Positions 7,184 through 13,147 of a stretch of 13,147 nucleotides of DNA are shown one piece after another (the first letter of the stretch is position 1; each line of letters begins with the position of its first letter). Under the pieces are notes generated by a model. That model did no database searches and was not told the DNA's origin. It saw only the letters and a list, made by a program, of their open reading frames with translations. This DNA comes from Clostridia bacterium (GTDB taxonomy: Bacteria > Bacillota > Clostridia > Oscillospirales > CAG-272). The translations under genes and the position numbers were made by a program. Location of the stretch: positions 1 through 13,147 of the forward strand of contig CAAEBS010000154.1 in the NCBI GenBank assembly GCA_900754175.1, given 5' to 3'.

Positions 7184-8368
7184 TCAGTGGTGGAACAGTC
7201 TCATGCCGGTAAACGCCATGGTCATGCCGTATTTGTCACAGCACGCAATCACCGCATCGTCCCGGATGGAGCCGCCCGGCTCGGCAATATAGCGCACGCC
7301 GCTTTTCTTTGCCCGCTCGATGTTGTCGCTGAACGGGAAGAATGCGTCCGAACCGAGGGAAACGCCGTCGTTCGCCGCAAGGTACGCCGAGATCTCGCCG
7401 TCGGTCAGCGGCTCCGGACGGCGGCTGAAATACTTCTGCCAGTTGCCGTCGGCGCACACGTCCTCCTCGTTGCGGTTGATATAGCCGTCAATCACGTTGT
7501 CCCGGCCGGGGCGACCGAGCGTGTCCAGAAACGGCAGTGCCAGCACCTTTTCATGCTGACGCAAAAACCAGGTGTCCGCCTTGGAGCCGGCAAGCCGGGT
7601 GCAGTGGATTCTCGACTGCTGACCCGCTCCCACGCCGATCGCCTGTCCGTCCACCGCATAGCAGACCGAATTGGACTGGGTGTACTTCAGGGTAATCAGC
7701 GAAACGATCAGATCCCGCACCGCCCCCTCCGGAAGTGCATGGCTCTTTGTGACGATATTCGACAAAAGCGAACGGTCGATGACAAAATGATTTCTTCCCT
7801 GTTCAAAGGTGATCCCGAACACCTGCTTGCGCTCGATCGGCTCCGGCACGTAGGACGGGTCGATCTTTACGATGTTATAGTTCCCTTTCCGCTTGGTTTT
7901 GAGAAGCGCCAGCGCCTCCGGCTCGTAGCCCGGGGCAATGATGCCGTCCGACACCTCCCGGCAAAGCATTTTTGCCGTGGTCACGTCGCAGACATCGGAG
8001 AGCGCCACCCAGTCGCCGAACGAACACATCCGGTCGGTCCCTCTCGCCCGGGCGTAAGCGCAGGCAAGCGGCGAATCGTCCAGCCCTTCAATGTCTTCTA
8101 CAAAGTAAGCCTTTTTCAGCGTGGGGGAAAGCGTAATTCCCACCGCCGCCGAGGTAGGGCTGACGTGCTTGAAAGAAGTGACCGCCGGCATATTCAGCGC
8201 CGCCTTCAGCTCGGACACCAGCTGCCAGCTGTTGAAAGCGTCGAGAAAATTGATATACCCCGGCTTTCCGTTCAGGATCTCAATGGGAAGATCTCCTCCC
8301 CCCTCCATGAAAATTCTCGCCGGCTTCTGGTTGGGGTTGCACCCGTATTTCAGTTCAAATTCTTTCAT
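7184..8368 (-). CDS. purH: Stand-alone AICAR formyltransferase (PurH C-terminal half only)
   Basis: A 394-residue protein equivalent to only the AICAR transformylase half of bifunctional PurH (about 510-590 residues). The roughly 200-residue MGS-like cyclohydrolase domain is missing. It makes FAICAR from AICAR with 10-formyl-tetrahydrofolate. SFKHVSPTSAAVGI (65-78) contains the catalytic Lys67-His68 pair. Its SFKHVSP form is closer to the human enzyme than to the KHANPCG form of most bacterial PurH. The C-terminus has the classic FFPFSDNIERAKKSGV and GGSIRDD blocks and ends in FTGMRLFHH. The ATG at 8368 is chosen because GGGAGG lies 6 nt upstream and MKEFELKYGCNPNQ matches the family's domain start. 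The reading frame extends to 8473, but that extension lies inside purO and has no ribosome site. Its stop TGA runs into the ribosome site of purD. Stand-alone forms have been called purV in some archaeal work. Confidence 0.93.
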   Translation of the reverse strand: MKEFELKYGCNPNQKPARIFMEGGGDLPIEILNGKPGYINFLDAFNSWQLVSELKAALNMPAVTSFKHVSPTSAAVGITLSPTLKKAYFVEDIEGLDDSPLACAYARARGTDRMCSFGDWVALSDVCDVTTAKMLCREVSDGIIAPGYEPEALALLKTKRKGNYNIVKIDPSYVPEPIERKQVFGITFEQGRNHFVIDRSLLSNIVTKSHALPEGAVRDLIVSLITLKYTQSNSVCYAVDGQAIGVGAGQQSRIHCTRLAGSKADTWFLRQHEKVLALPFLDTLGRPGRDNVIDGYINRNEEDVCADGNWQKYFSRRPEPLTDGEISAYLAANDGVSLGSDAFFPFSDNIERAKKSGVRYIAEPGGSIRDDAVIACCDKYGMTMAFTGMRLFHH

Positions 8369-9101
8369 TTCCGTCCTCCCGGTTCTGATTTTTGTTGATA
8401 AGGCGGTATTCCTCCTTGCCGCTTGCAAGGTCGGTATAGCAGACGTAAAGAGAAATGCGGTTGTCCCGGTCAAGCGACGACCAAAGCTCGTCGGTGAAAG
8501 CGTCGATATCGTCGGGAATCTTTACCCGCTCCGGCTCCCCCTGAAAGGTAGGAATCGGATTTCCGTCGCAGACGTAGGTGTGCAGAAAATGTCCGGTACC
8601 CGCAAGCGCCTCGTAGGAAAAGGTATAGCGGTTGCAGGCACTGCCCGCCGCATCGGCGCTTTTCAGAATACTCATTTCGTAGTCAAAGTCCCCCTCACGG
8701 AAATTCAGGATCCCGCTGATACGTGGGGTCAGGTTGGGAGCGTCCGGCTCAAAGCAACGGGTGCGGAGCGCCTCGGAAAAGCTCTTGCCTGCCGCCAGTC
8801 CCTCATACACCGTGTCGGTCTGGTCGCCGTTGGTCACGATCAGGTGATTGCGGTACCGCCTGACGGCGGCATAGATGATAAGGCTCGGATCCTCCACACG
8901 GGAGGCGTCGTACGGCTCGGTGAACAGCGCCCCGTCCCGCAGGACGAACACACGATTGCGGCTGTTGGCGCTTCTGCCCATGATGAAATATGCGGCGCAC
9001 GCCTTCTTGCCGTCCTCGCTTTTTCCGATGACGATTCCTCGCCCCACGTAAGAGTTGCCCTCCGTCCGTTCCCGGATCGGGGAAAGCTTGTAAATATCCA
9101 T
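8355..9101 (-). CDS. purO: PurO-type (archaeal-like) IMP cyclohydrolase
   Basis: A 248-residue protein that I assign to the PurO family of IMP cyclohydrolases, unrelated in sequence to the cyclohydrolase half of normal PurH. The proposed reaction is ring closure of FAICAR to IMP, the last pathway step. Supporting features are SYVGRGIVIGKSEDG near residues 17-31, YFIMGRSANSRNRVFV at 38-53 and LIVTNGDQTDTVYEG at 87-101. These resemble the family's N-terminal YxGR, GRSxxSRNR and TNGDxTD motifs as I remember them. Context agrees strongly: it overlaps by 14 nt a formyltransferase that lacks its own cyclohydrolase domain, and the pair sits where purH stands in related operons. AAAGGA lies about 10 nt upstream of the ATG, within the end of purN. 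The residues after about 200 look less family-specific. Family identity is from memory and not from a search. Confidence 0.86.
   Translation of the reverse strand: MDIYKLSPIRERTEGNSYVGRGIVIGKSEDGKKACAAYFIMGRSANSRNRVFVLRDGALFTEPYDASRVEDPSLIIYAAVRRYRNHLIVTNGDQTDTVYEGLAAGKSFSEALRTRCFEPDAPNLTPRISGILNFREGDFDYEMSILKSADAAGSACNRYTFSYEALAGTGHFLHTYVCDGNPIPTFQGEPERVKIPDDIDAFTDELWSSLDRDNRISLYVCYTDLASGKEEYRLINKNQNREDGNERI
8375..8380 (-). promoter_or_regulatory. Ribosome binding site fixing the AICAR formyltransferase start
   Basis: The minus strand reads GGGAGG six bases before the ATG at 8368. It lies inside the last codons of the PurO gene, which continues 14 nt past the next gene's start. It supports the short start over the upstream in-frame ATG at 8473. 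Confidence 0.8.
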
Positions 9102-9104
9102 TTT

Positions 9105-9722
9105 TTATTTTTCCTTTGCAAGTATTTCGGCGCACACCTTTTCGGTCGCCGCAGGAAATATCTTCCACTCCGCCAGGCGCATGACACGCTGTTGGAGCGA
9201 CTGGGGCGTTTCGTTTTCGCTCACCGCCACCGCTTTTTGCAGAATGATCTCTCCGCCGTCCGGAATTTCGTTGACGAAATGCACGGTGGCGCCCGTCACC
9301 TTGACCCCCCGTGCCAGCGCCGCCTCATGGACACGCAGTCCATAAAAGCCCTTGCCGCAGAAAGACGGAATCAGCGAGGGGTGCACGTTGAGAATCCGCC
9401 GGGGATAGCGGGAAGTGAAATTTTCACTGAGGATACACAGAAAGCCCGCAAGGACGATCAGCTCAATATCGTTTTCCTCCAGCACCGAGATCAGGCGCTC
9501 TTCAAAGCGCTCCTGTCCCCCGCTCTGCTTTTTGCTGATGACGCAGGTGAGGATATCGTTCTGATTGGCTCGTTGCAAAGCATACGCCTCGGGATTGTCG
9601 GAGACCACCAGCACGATCTCCCCGCTTTTCAGCTTTTGTTTTTTTCCGGCGTCTATCAACGCCTGAAGATTGGTTCCGCCGCCCGAAACCAGGACGGCAA
9701 TTCTGACACGCCTGTTGCTCAT
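9105..9722 (-). CDS. purN: PurN, phosphoribosylglycinamide (GAR) formyltransferase
   Basis: A 205-residue enzyme that transfers a formyl group from 10-formyl-tetrahydrofolate to GAR. LVSGGGTNLQAL (11-22) is the phosphate-binding start of the fold. The catalytic trio, known in E. coli as Asn106-His108-Asp144, is present as Asn112 and His114 in LNVHPSLIPS and Asp156 in NEIPDGGEIIL. A purine-rich AAAGGA site lies about 10 nt before the ATG. The next gene starts 3 nt after its stop. It shares its folate cofactor with the AICAR formyltransferase two genes on, and that cofactor would be made by fhs at the operon's end. Confidence 0.97.
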   Translation of the reverse strand: MSNRRVRIAVLVSGGGTNLQALIDAGKKQKLKSGEIVLVVSDNPEAYALQRANQNDILTCVISKKQSGGQERFEERLISVLEENDIELIVLAGFLCILSENFTSRYPRRILNVHPSLIPSFCGKGFYGLRVHEAALARGVKVTGATVHFVNEIPDGGEIILQKAVAVSENETPQSLQQRVMRLAEWKIFPAATEKVCAEILAKEK

Positions 9723-9753
9723 TTTTCAAACGTCCTTTCGGAATGATTGGGGT

Positions 9754-10794
9754 TCAGACAATGGTAAGCTTCTGTTCCGCCGCCTCGATTCTGCCGATCA
9801 CGTAGGCGTCCTCGCCTGCGCCCTGCAAAATCTCCAGCGCCCTCTCCGCATCCTCCGGCGCTACCACGATGCTCATTCCCACCCCCATGTTGAAGGTGTT
9901 GAACATATCCCGCTCGGAAATGTTTCCCGTCTTTGCGATCAGGTCAAAGATCGGCAGGATGCGCACCGAGCTGCGGTCGATCACCGCACCCAGTCCGTCC
10001 GGAATACTGCGGGGAATGTTCTCGTAGAATCCGCCGCCTGTGATGTGGGAAATGCCCTTTACCGTCACCTGCGCAAGAAGCGCCTGCACCGGCTTTACGT
10101 AGATCTTCGTAGGCGTCAGCAGGGTCTCCCCGACCGATTTTCCGCCAAGCTCAGCCACCGGCACGGTAAGATCGGCGTGCTCCACGTCGAACACCCGCCG
10201 CACCAGCGAAAAGCCGTTGGAATGAACGCCGCTCGACGGCAATGCCAGAATCACGTCGCCCGCCGTCATCCGTTTGTTGTCAATAATTTTTTCCTTATCC
10301 ACGATTCCCGTGCAGAAGCCCGCCAGGTCGTATTCGTCCTCCGGGTAAAAGCCGGGCATTTCGGCAGTCTCTCCGCCGATCAGCGCCGCCCCCGACTGCA
10401 CGCAACCGGCGCACACGCCCTTGACGATCTCGGCAATCCGCTCGGGAATATTTTTTCCGCAGGCAATGTAATCCAGGAAAAACAGGGGGCTTGCGCCGCA
10501 ACAGATCACGTCGTTGACGCACATGGCAACGCAGTCGATGCCCACCGTATCGTGCCTGTTCAGAAGAAATGCAAGCTTCAGTTTGGTGCCCACGCCGTCG
10601 GTCCCGCTGACCAGCACCGGGTGACGGATGGCGGTAAGGTCCGGCTCGAAAAGTCCTCCAAAGCCGCCGACGTCAGAGCAGACGCCCGGCGTTACCGTGG
10701 TGGCGATATGTTTTTTCATCAGCTCCACCGCACGGTAGCCGGCGGTGATGTCCACGCCGGCGTCGGCGTAAGCCTTTGACTGGGAATTTTTCAT
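9754..10794 (-). CDS. purM: PurM, phosphoribosylformylglycinamidine cyclo-ligase (AIR synthetase)
   Basis: A 346-residue protein, normal for the family. It closes the imidazole ring of FGAM with ATP to give AIR. Motifs in order are YADAGVDI (9-16), GTDGVGTKLK (64-73), GGETAEMPG (140-148), a PSSGVHSNGFSLVR segment around 186-199, and MFNTFNMGVGM (297-307). These are hallmarks of the PurM/PurL ATP-binding superfamily. The ATG is preceded by AAAGGAG, which lies within the last codons of purF; only 3 nt separate the two genes, so translation is probably coupled. purN follows after 31 nt. There is no sign of damage. Confidence 0.98.
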   Translation of the reverse strand: MKNSQSKAYADAGVDITAGYRAVELMKKHIATTVTPGVCSDVGGFGGLFEPDLTAIRHPVLVSGTDGVGTKLKLAFLLNRHDTVGIDCVAMCVNDVICCGASPLFFLDYIACGKNIPERIAEIVKGVCAGCVQSGAALIGGETAEMPGFYPEDEYDLAGFCTGIVDKEKIIDNKRMTAGDVILALPSSGVHSNGFSLVRRVFDVEHADLTVPVAELGGKSVGETLLTPTKIYVKPVQALLAQVTVKGISHITGGGFYENIPRSIPDGLGAVIDRSSVRILPIFDLIAKTGNISERDMFNTFNMGVGMSIVVAPEDAERALEILQGAGEDAYVIGRIEAAEQKLTIV

Positions 10795-10797
10795 ATT

Positions 10798-12237
10798 TTA
10801 CTCCTTTTCCTTGTTTTCACCGATCTTGGTCTCAAAACGGTTTTTCTTCGGTTCGGTGGGAATTTCCGTCGGATAGTTTCCGTCAAAGCAGGCAGTGCAG
10901 TAACCCGTGCCGTGCACGCCCTTGGCAATCTGCTTTACGCTCTCCACGCTCAGGTAGCCGAGCGAATCCACGCCGATCTTCTTCGCCGTCTCCTCCACCG
11001 AGTATTTGCAGGCGATCAGATTTTCCCGGGAGTCGATGTCGGTACCGTAATAGCAGGGGTTCTTGAAGGGCGGCGCCGAAACCCGCATATGGATCTCTTT
11101 TGCCCCGGCGTCCCGCAAAAGCTTTACGATCCGTGCACTGGTCGTGCCCCGCACGATCGAATCGTCGATCATCACGACCCGCTTGCCCCGCACCACGTCG
11201 GAGATCGGATTGAGCTTGATACGGACCCGGTCCTCCCGGCTTTCCTGACCGGGTGCGATAAAGGTACGCCCGATGTATTTGTTTTTGATGAAACCGATCT
11301 CATACGGGATTCCGGATTGCTTGGCATACCCCACGGCGGCGTCAATCCCGCTGTCCGGCACGCCGATCACCACGTCCGCCTGCACCGGGTGCTCCAGAGC
11401 CAGAAAGGCGCCGGCACGCATCCGTGCGGCATGAACGCTGCACCCCTCGATGACCGAGTCGGGGCGTGCGAAATAGATGTACTCAAACACGCACAGCGAG
11501 CAGGGGCGGCGGTTGCAGTGCGTTTCGATTGAGTGTACCCCCTCCTTGCTGAACACCACAATCTCTCCGGGCTTGATATCCCGGATCAGCTGAGCGCCGA
11601 CCGATTCCAGCGCACAGCTTTCGGAAGCCACGATATACCGCCCGTCCGGCGTTTTGCCGTAGCAAAGCGGGCGGAAGCCGTTTTCATCCCGTGCGGCAAT
11701 CAGCTTGGACGGCGACATGATGACCAGCGAATAGGCGCCGCTCAGCTTGTCCATCGCCCGGTTGACCGCCTCCTCAATGGACGGGGCGTTCAGCCGCTCC
11801 CGGGTAATCATGTAGGAAATTACCTCGGTATCGCTTGTGGTGTGGAAGATCGACCCCTGCAGCTCCAGCTGGTGCCGAAGCTCGCCCGAGTTGACCAGAT
11901 TTCCGTTGTGTGCCAGCGCCATTTTTCCCTTGATGTGATTGACCACGATAGGCTGGGCATTGTTGCGGTCGTTGGTTCCGGTGGTGCCGTAGCGGACGTG
12001 CCCCACGGCGATCCTGCCGTTGCCGAAACGCTCCAGAATATCGGGCGTGAACACGTCGTTCACAAGTCCGGTGTCCTTATAGGTCGTGAAAACCCCGTCG
12101 TCGTTCACCACGATCCCGCAGGATTCCTGTCCCCGGTGTTGCAGGGCAAACAGTCCGTAATAGGCAGTGCGGGCAATATCGGCGGTTTCGGGGGCATAGA
12201 TGCCGAACACGCCGCATTCTTCTCTCAAGTTGCTCAT
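10798..12237 (-). CDS. purF: PurF, amidophosphoribosyltransferase (Fe-S, propeptide type)
   Basis: A 479-residue enzyme that transfers the amide nitrogen of glutamine to PRPP, the committed step of the pathway. The N-terminal Ntn-hydrolase glutaminase domain begins after a seven-residue leader, MSNLREE. Cys8 should become the N-terminal catalytic cysteine after self-cleavage. GHVRYGTTG (79-87) and HNGNLVN (110-116) are glutaminase motifs. The C-terminal PRPP-binding loop is VVMIDDSIVRGTTS (354-367). Cys249, Cys395, Cys447 and Cys450 (the last two in YCTAC) match the positions of the four ligands of the 4Fe-4S cluster known from Bacillus subtilis PurF. A GGAGGG ribosome site lies about 4 nt before the ATG, a short spacing. 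The gene is 14 nt after purC and its stop is 3 nt before purM. By family knowledge it is feedback-inhibited by purine nucleotides. Confidence 0.98.
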   Translation of the reverse strand: MSNLREECGVFGIYAPETADIARTAYYGLFALQHRGQESCGIVVNDDGVFTTYKDTGLVNDVFTPDILERFGNGRIAVGHVRYGTTGTNDRNNAQPIVVNHIKGKMALAHNGNLVNSGELRHQLELQGSIFHTTSDTEVISYMITRERLNAPSIEEAVNRAMDKLSGAYSLVIMSPSKLIAARDENGFRPLCYGKTPDGRYIVASESCALESVGAQLIRDIKPGEIVVFSKEGVHSIETHCNRRPCSLCVFEYIYFARPDSVIEGCSVHAARMRAGAFLALEHPVQADVVIGVPDSGIDAAVGYAKQSGIPYEIGFIKNKYIGRTFIAPGQESREDRVRIKLNPISDVVRGKRVVMIDDSIVRGTTSARIVKLLRDAGAKEIHMRVSAPPFKNPCYYGTDIDSRENLIACKYSVEETAKKIGVDSLGYLSVESVKQIAKGVHGTGYCTACFDGNYPTEIPTEPKKNRFETKIGENKEKE

Positions 12238-12251
12238 GCTCCCTCCGTATA

Positions 12252-12959
12252 TCAGCCGAGGATACGCTTCATCATTTCCTTATAAGCGTCCTCTACGCCG
12301 CCGAGGTCACGGCGAAAACGGTCCTTATCCAGTTTTTCATGCGTTTCGCTGTCCCAGAAACGGCAGGTGTCGGGCGATATCTCGTCCGCAAGAATGATCG
12401 TGCCGCCGGAGGTTCTGCCGAATTCCAGCTTGAAATCGACAAGATCGACTTTCAGTCCTTTGAAAAAAGCTTTCATGATGTCGTTGACCCGGAAAGCCAG
12501 CTTTTTGATGGTGTCGATTTCCTCCCACGTGGCAAGTCCGAGGGCACGGGCGTGATAGGCGTTGATCAGCGGATCGCCCAGCTCGTCGTTTTTATAGGAA
12601 AACTCAATGGTCGGCTCGTCAAACACGATTCCCTCCTCCACGCCGTAGCGCTTGGCAAAGGAACCGGCGGAGATGTTGCGGATAATGACCTCCAGCGGCA
12701 CGATCGTGACCTTTTTCACCAGCGTGTCCCGCTCGGACAGCTCCTGCACGAGGTGCGTGGGCACGCCCTGCTTTTCCAGCATCTGCATCATGTAGTTGGT
12801 CACCCGGTTGTTAATGGCGCCTTTTCCGAGGATGGTTCCCTTTTTCAGCCCGTTGAAAGCGGTAGCGTCGTCCTTATAGGAGACGTACAGCACCTCCGGG
12901 TCGTCGGTGGCGTACACTTTTTTTGCCTTTCCCTCATACAGCAGTTCCTTTTTTTCCAT
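12252..12959 (-). CDS. purC: PurC, SAICAR synthetase
   Basis: A 235-residue protein, the normal length for bacterial PurC. It joins CAIR and aspartate, using ATP, to make SAICAR in the cytoplasm. Family motifs are all visible: LYEGKAKKVY at residues 7-16 (nucleotide-binding start), VPLEVIIRNISAGS at 87-100, LVDFKLEFG at 173-181 and ADEISPDTCRFWD at 191-203. The ATG is supported by GGAGG eight bases upstream in the 42-nt gap after purE. The stop is 14 nt before purF, so it is co-transcribed with its neighbours. Nothing is truncated or odd. Confidence 0.98.
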   Translation of the reverse strand: MEKKELLYEGKAKKVYATDDPEVLYVSYKDDATAFNGLKKGTILGKGAINNRVTNYMMQMLEKQGVPTHLVQELSERDTLVKKVTIVPLEVIIRNISAGSFAKRYGVEEGIVFDEPTIEFSYKNDELGDPLINAYHARALGLATWEEIDTIKKLAFRVNDIMKAFFKGLKVDLVDFKLEFGRTSGGTIILADEISPDTCRFWDSETHEKLDKDRFRRDLGGVEDAYKEMMKRILG

Positions 12960-13001
12960 TTCTTTTTCCTCCGTTTTTTATTTTAATTGGTATCGTCTTT
13001 T

Positions 13002-13147
13002 TCAGTTCCGGAATTCCGCCGATATCCTTGCGTCCTTTTCCAGAACGGCTCCGGCGTCCGCCTCCCGCTTGGCTTCAAGCCTTGCCGAAAGCGCCCCGTC
13101 CTCCAGCGCAAGGATCTGCGCCGCAAGCAGAGCGGCGTTGGCACCGC
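13002..13147 (-). CDS. purE: PurE, N5-carboxyaminoimidazole ribonucleotide mutase / AIR carboxylase (3' end only)
   Basis: Only the last 47 codons are present, ending in TGA at 13004-13002; the start lies beyond the right edge. The visible residues include GANAALLAAQILAL followed by a charged helix ending in RISAEFRN. This matches the C-terminal end of PurE, where a conserved small-residue, Asn and AAQIL stretch closes the subunit. PurE converts N5-CAIR (class I) or AIR plus CO2 (class II) to CAIR. The class cannot be told from this fragment. No purK lies between it and purC, though purK could be elsewhere. It is followed by purC after 42 nt, which is the usual clostridial order and strengthens the call. 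Confidence 0.85.
   Translation of the reverse strand, partial: GANAALLAAQILALEDGALSARLEAKREADAGAVLEKDARISAEFRN

Noticed and set aside
5906..8398. 830-residue plus-strand open frame opposite purD and the AICAR formyltransferase
   Set aside because: It is rich in His, Arg and Gly with no recognisable motif, has no ribosome site, and lies opposite two intact conserved enzymes. GC-biased codon use on the minus strand keeps this frame free of stops.
8369..8473. N-terminal extension of the AICAR formyltransferase to an upstream ATG at 8473
   Set aside because: The extra 35 residues lie within purO, do not resemble the missing cyclohydrolase domain, and lack a ribosome site. The ATG at 8368 has GGGAGG six bases upstream.
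8121..9746. 541-residue plus-strand open frame opposite PurO and purN
   Set aside because: Antisense to three recognised genes, with no start signal and no family resemblance.
12960..13001. Possible promoter or attenuator in the 42-nt AT-rich gap between purE and purC
   Set aside because: The gap contains only A/T-rich bases and the purC ribosome site. I see no -35/-10 pair, hairpin or purine-riboswitch core, and the operon context explains expression from upstream.
499..13147. Considered whether a novel defence or mobile system is embedded in the operon
   Set aside because: Every gene is assigned to a purine or folate step, the gaps are 42 nt or less, and no unassigned coding region remains.

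Overview
The window is almost entirely one minus-strand operon for de novo purine biosynthesis. It ends in a formate-tetrahydrofolate ligase gene and is followed by a 498-base tail of palindromic repeats. In transcription order (right to left) the genes are: purE (3' end only, cut by the window edge), purC, purF, purM, purN, a PurO-type IMP cyclohydrolase, a stand-alone AICAR formyltransferase (the C-terminal half of a normal PurH), purD, a single-chain purL, and fhs. Gaps between genes range from a 14-nt overlap to 42 nt. There is no internal terminator and no room for a regulated promoter, so the set is very probably one transcript whose promoter lies beyond the right edge.

The organism is most likely an anaerobic Clostridia-class Firmicute with fairly high GC, probably a gut-type Oscillospirales/Ruminococcaceae relative. 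The reasons are the purE-C-F-M-N-(H)-D-L gene order, the single-polypeptide PurL of the clostridial clade, a PurF with a propeptide and four conserved Fe-S cysteines, strong GGAGG-type ribosome sites, the linked fhs, and repeat families of a kind I recall from such genomes. The genus cannot be fixed from this sequence alone.

Functionally, PurF, PurD, PurN, PurL and PurM carry PRPP to AIR. PurE and PurC carry AIR through CAIR to SAICAR. PurB, which makes AICAR, is not in the window. The AICAR formyltransferase and the PurO-like enzyme then make FAICAR and IMP. PurN and the AICAR formyltransferase both consume 10-formyl-tetrahydrofolate, which Fhs makes from formate, so the operon carries its own supply of the one-carbon cofactor. 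The notable point is that the usual fused bifunctional PurH is replaced, at its normal place in the operon, by two overlapping genes: an archaeal-type cyclohydrolase and a formyltransferase lacking the cyclohydrolase domain.

The tail (1-498) has no credible gene. It holds a 129-bp imperfect long-palindrome element ending in a plus-strand terminator-like hairpin, two small hairpins with T-tracts in the minus direction, a TGTCATCCTGAGCG-type dispersed-repeat motif, and two adjacent hairpins just after fhs. I found no sign of an undescribed defence, mobile or biosynthetic system. The observations worth following are the split PurH with PurO, the fhs linkage and the repeat cluster.
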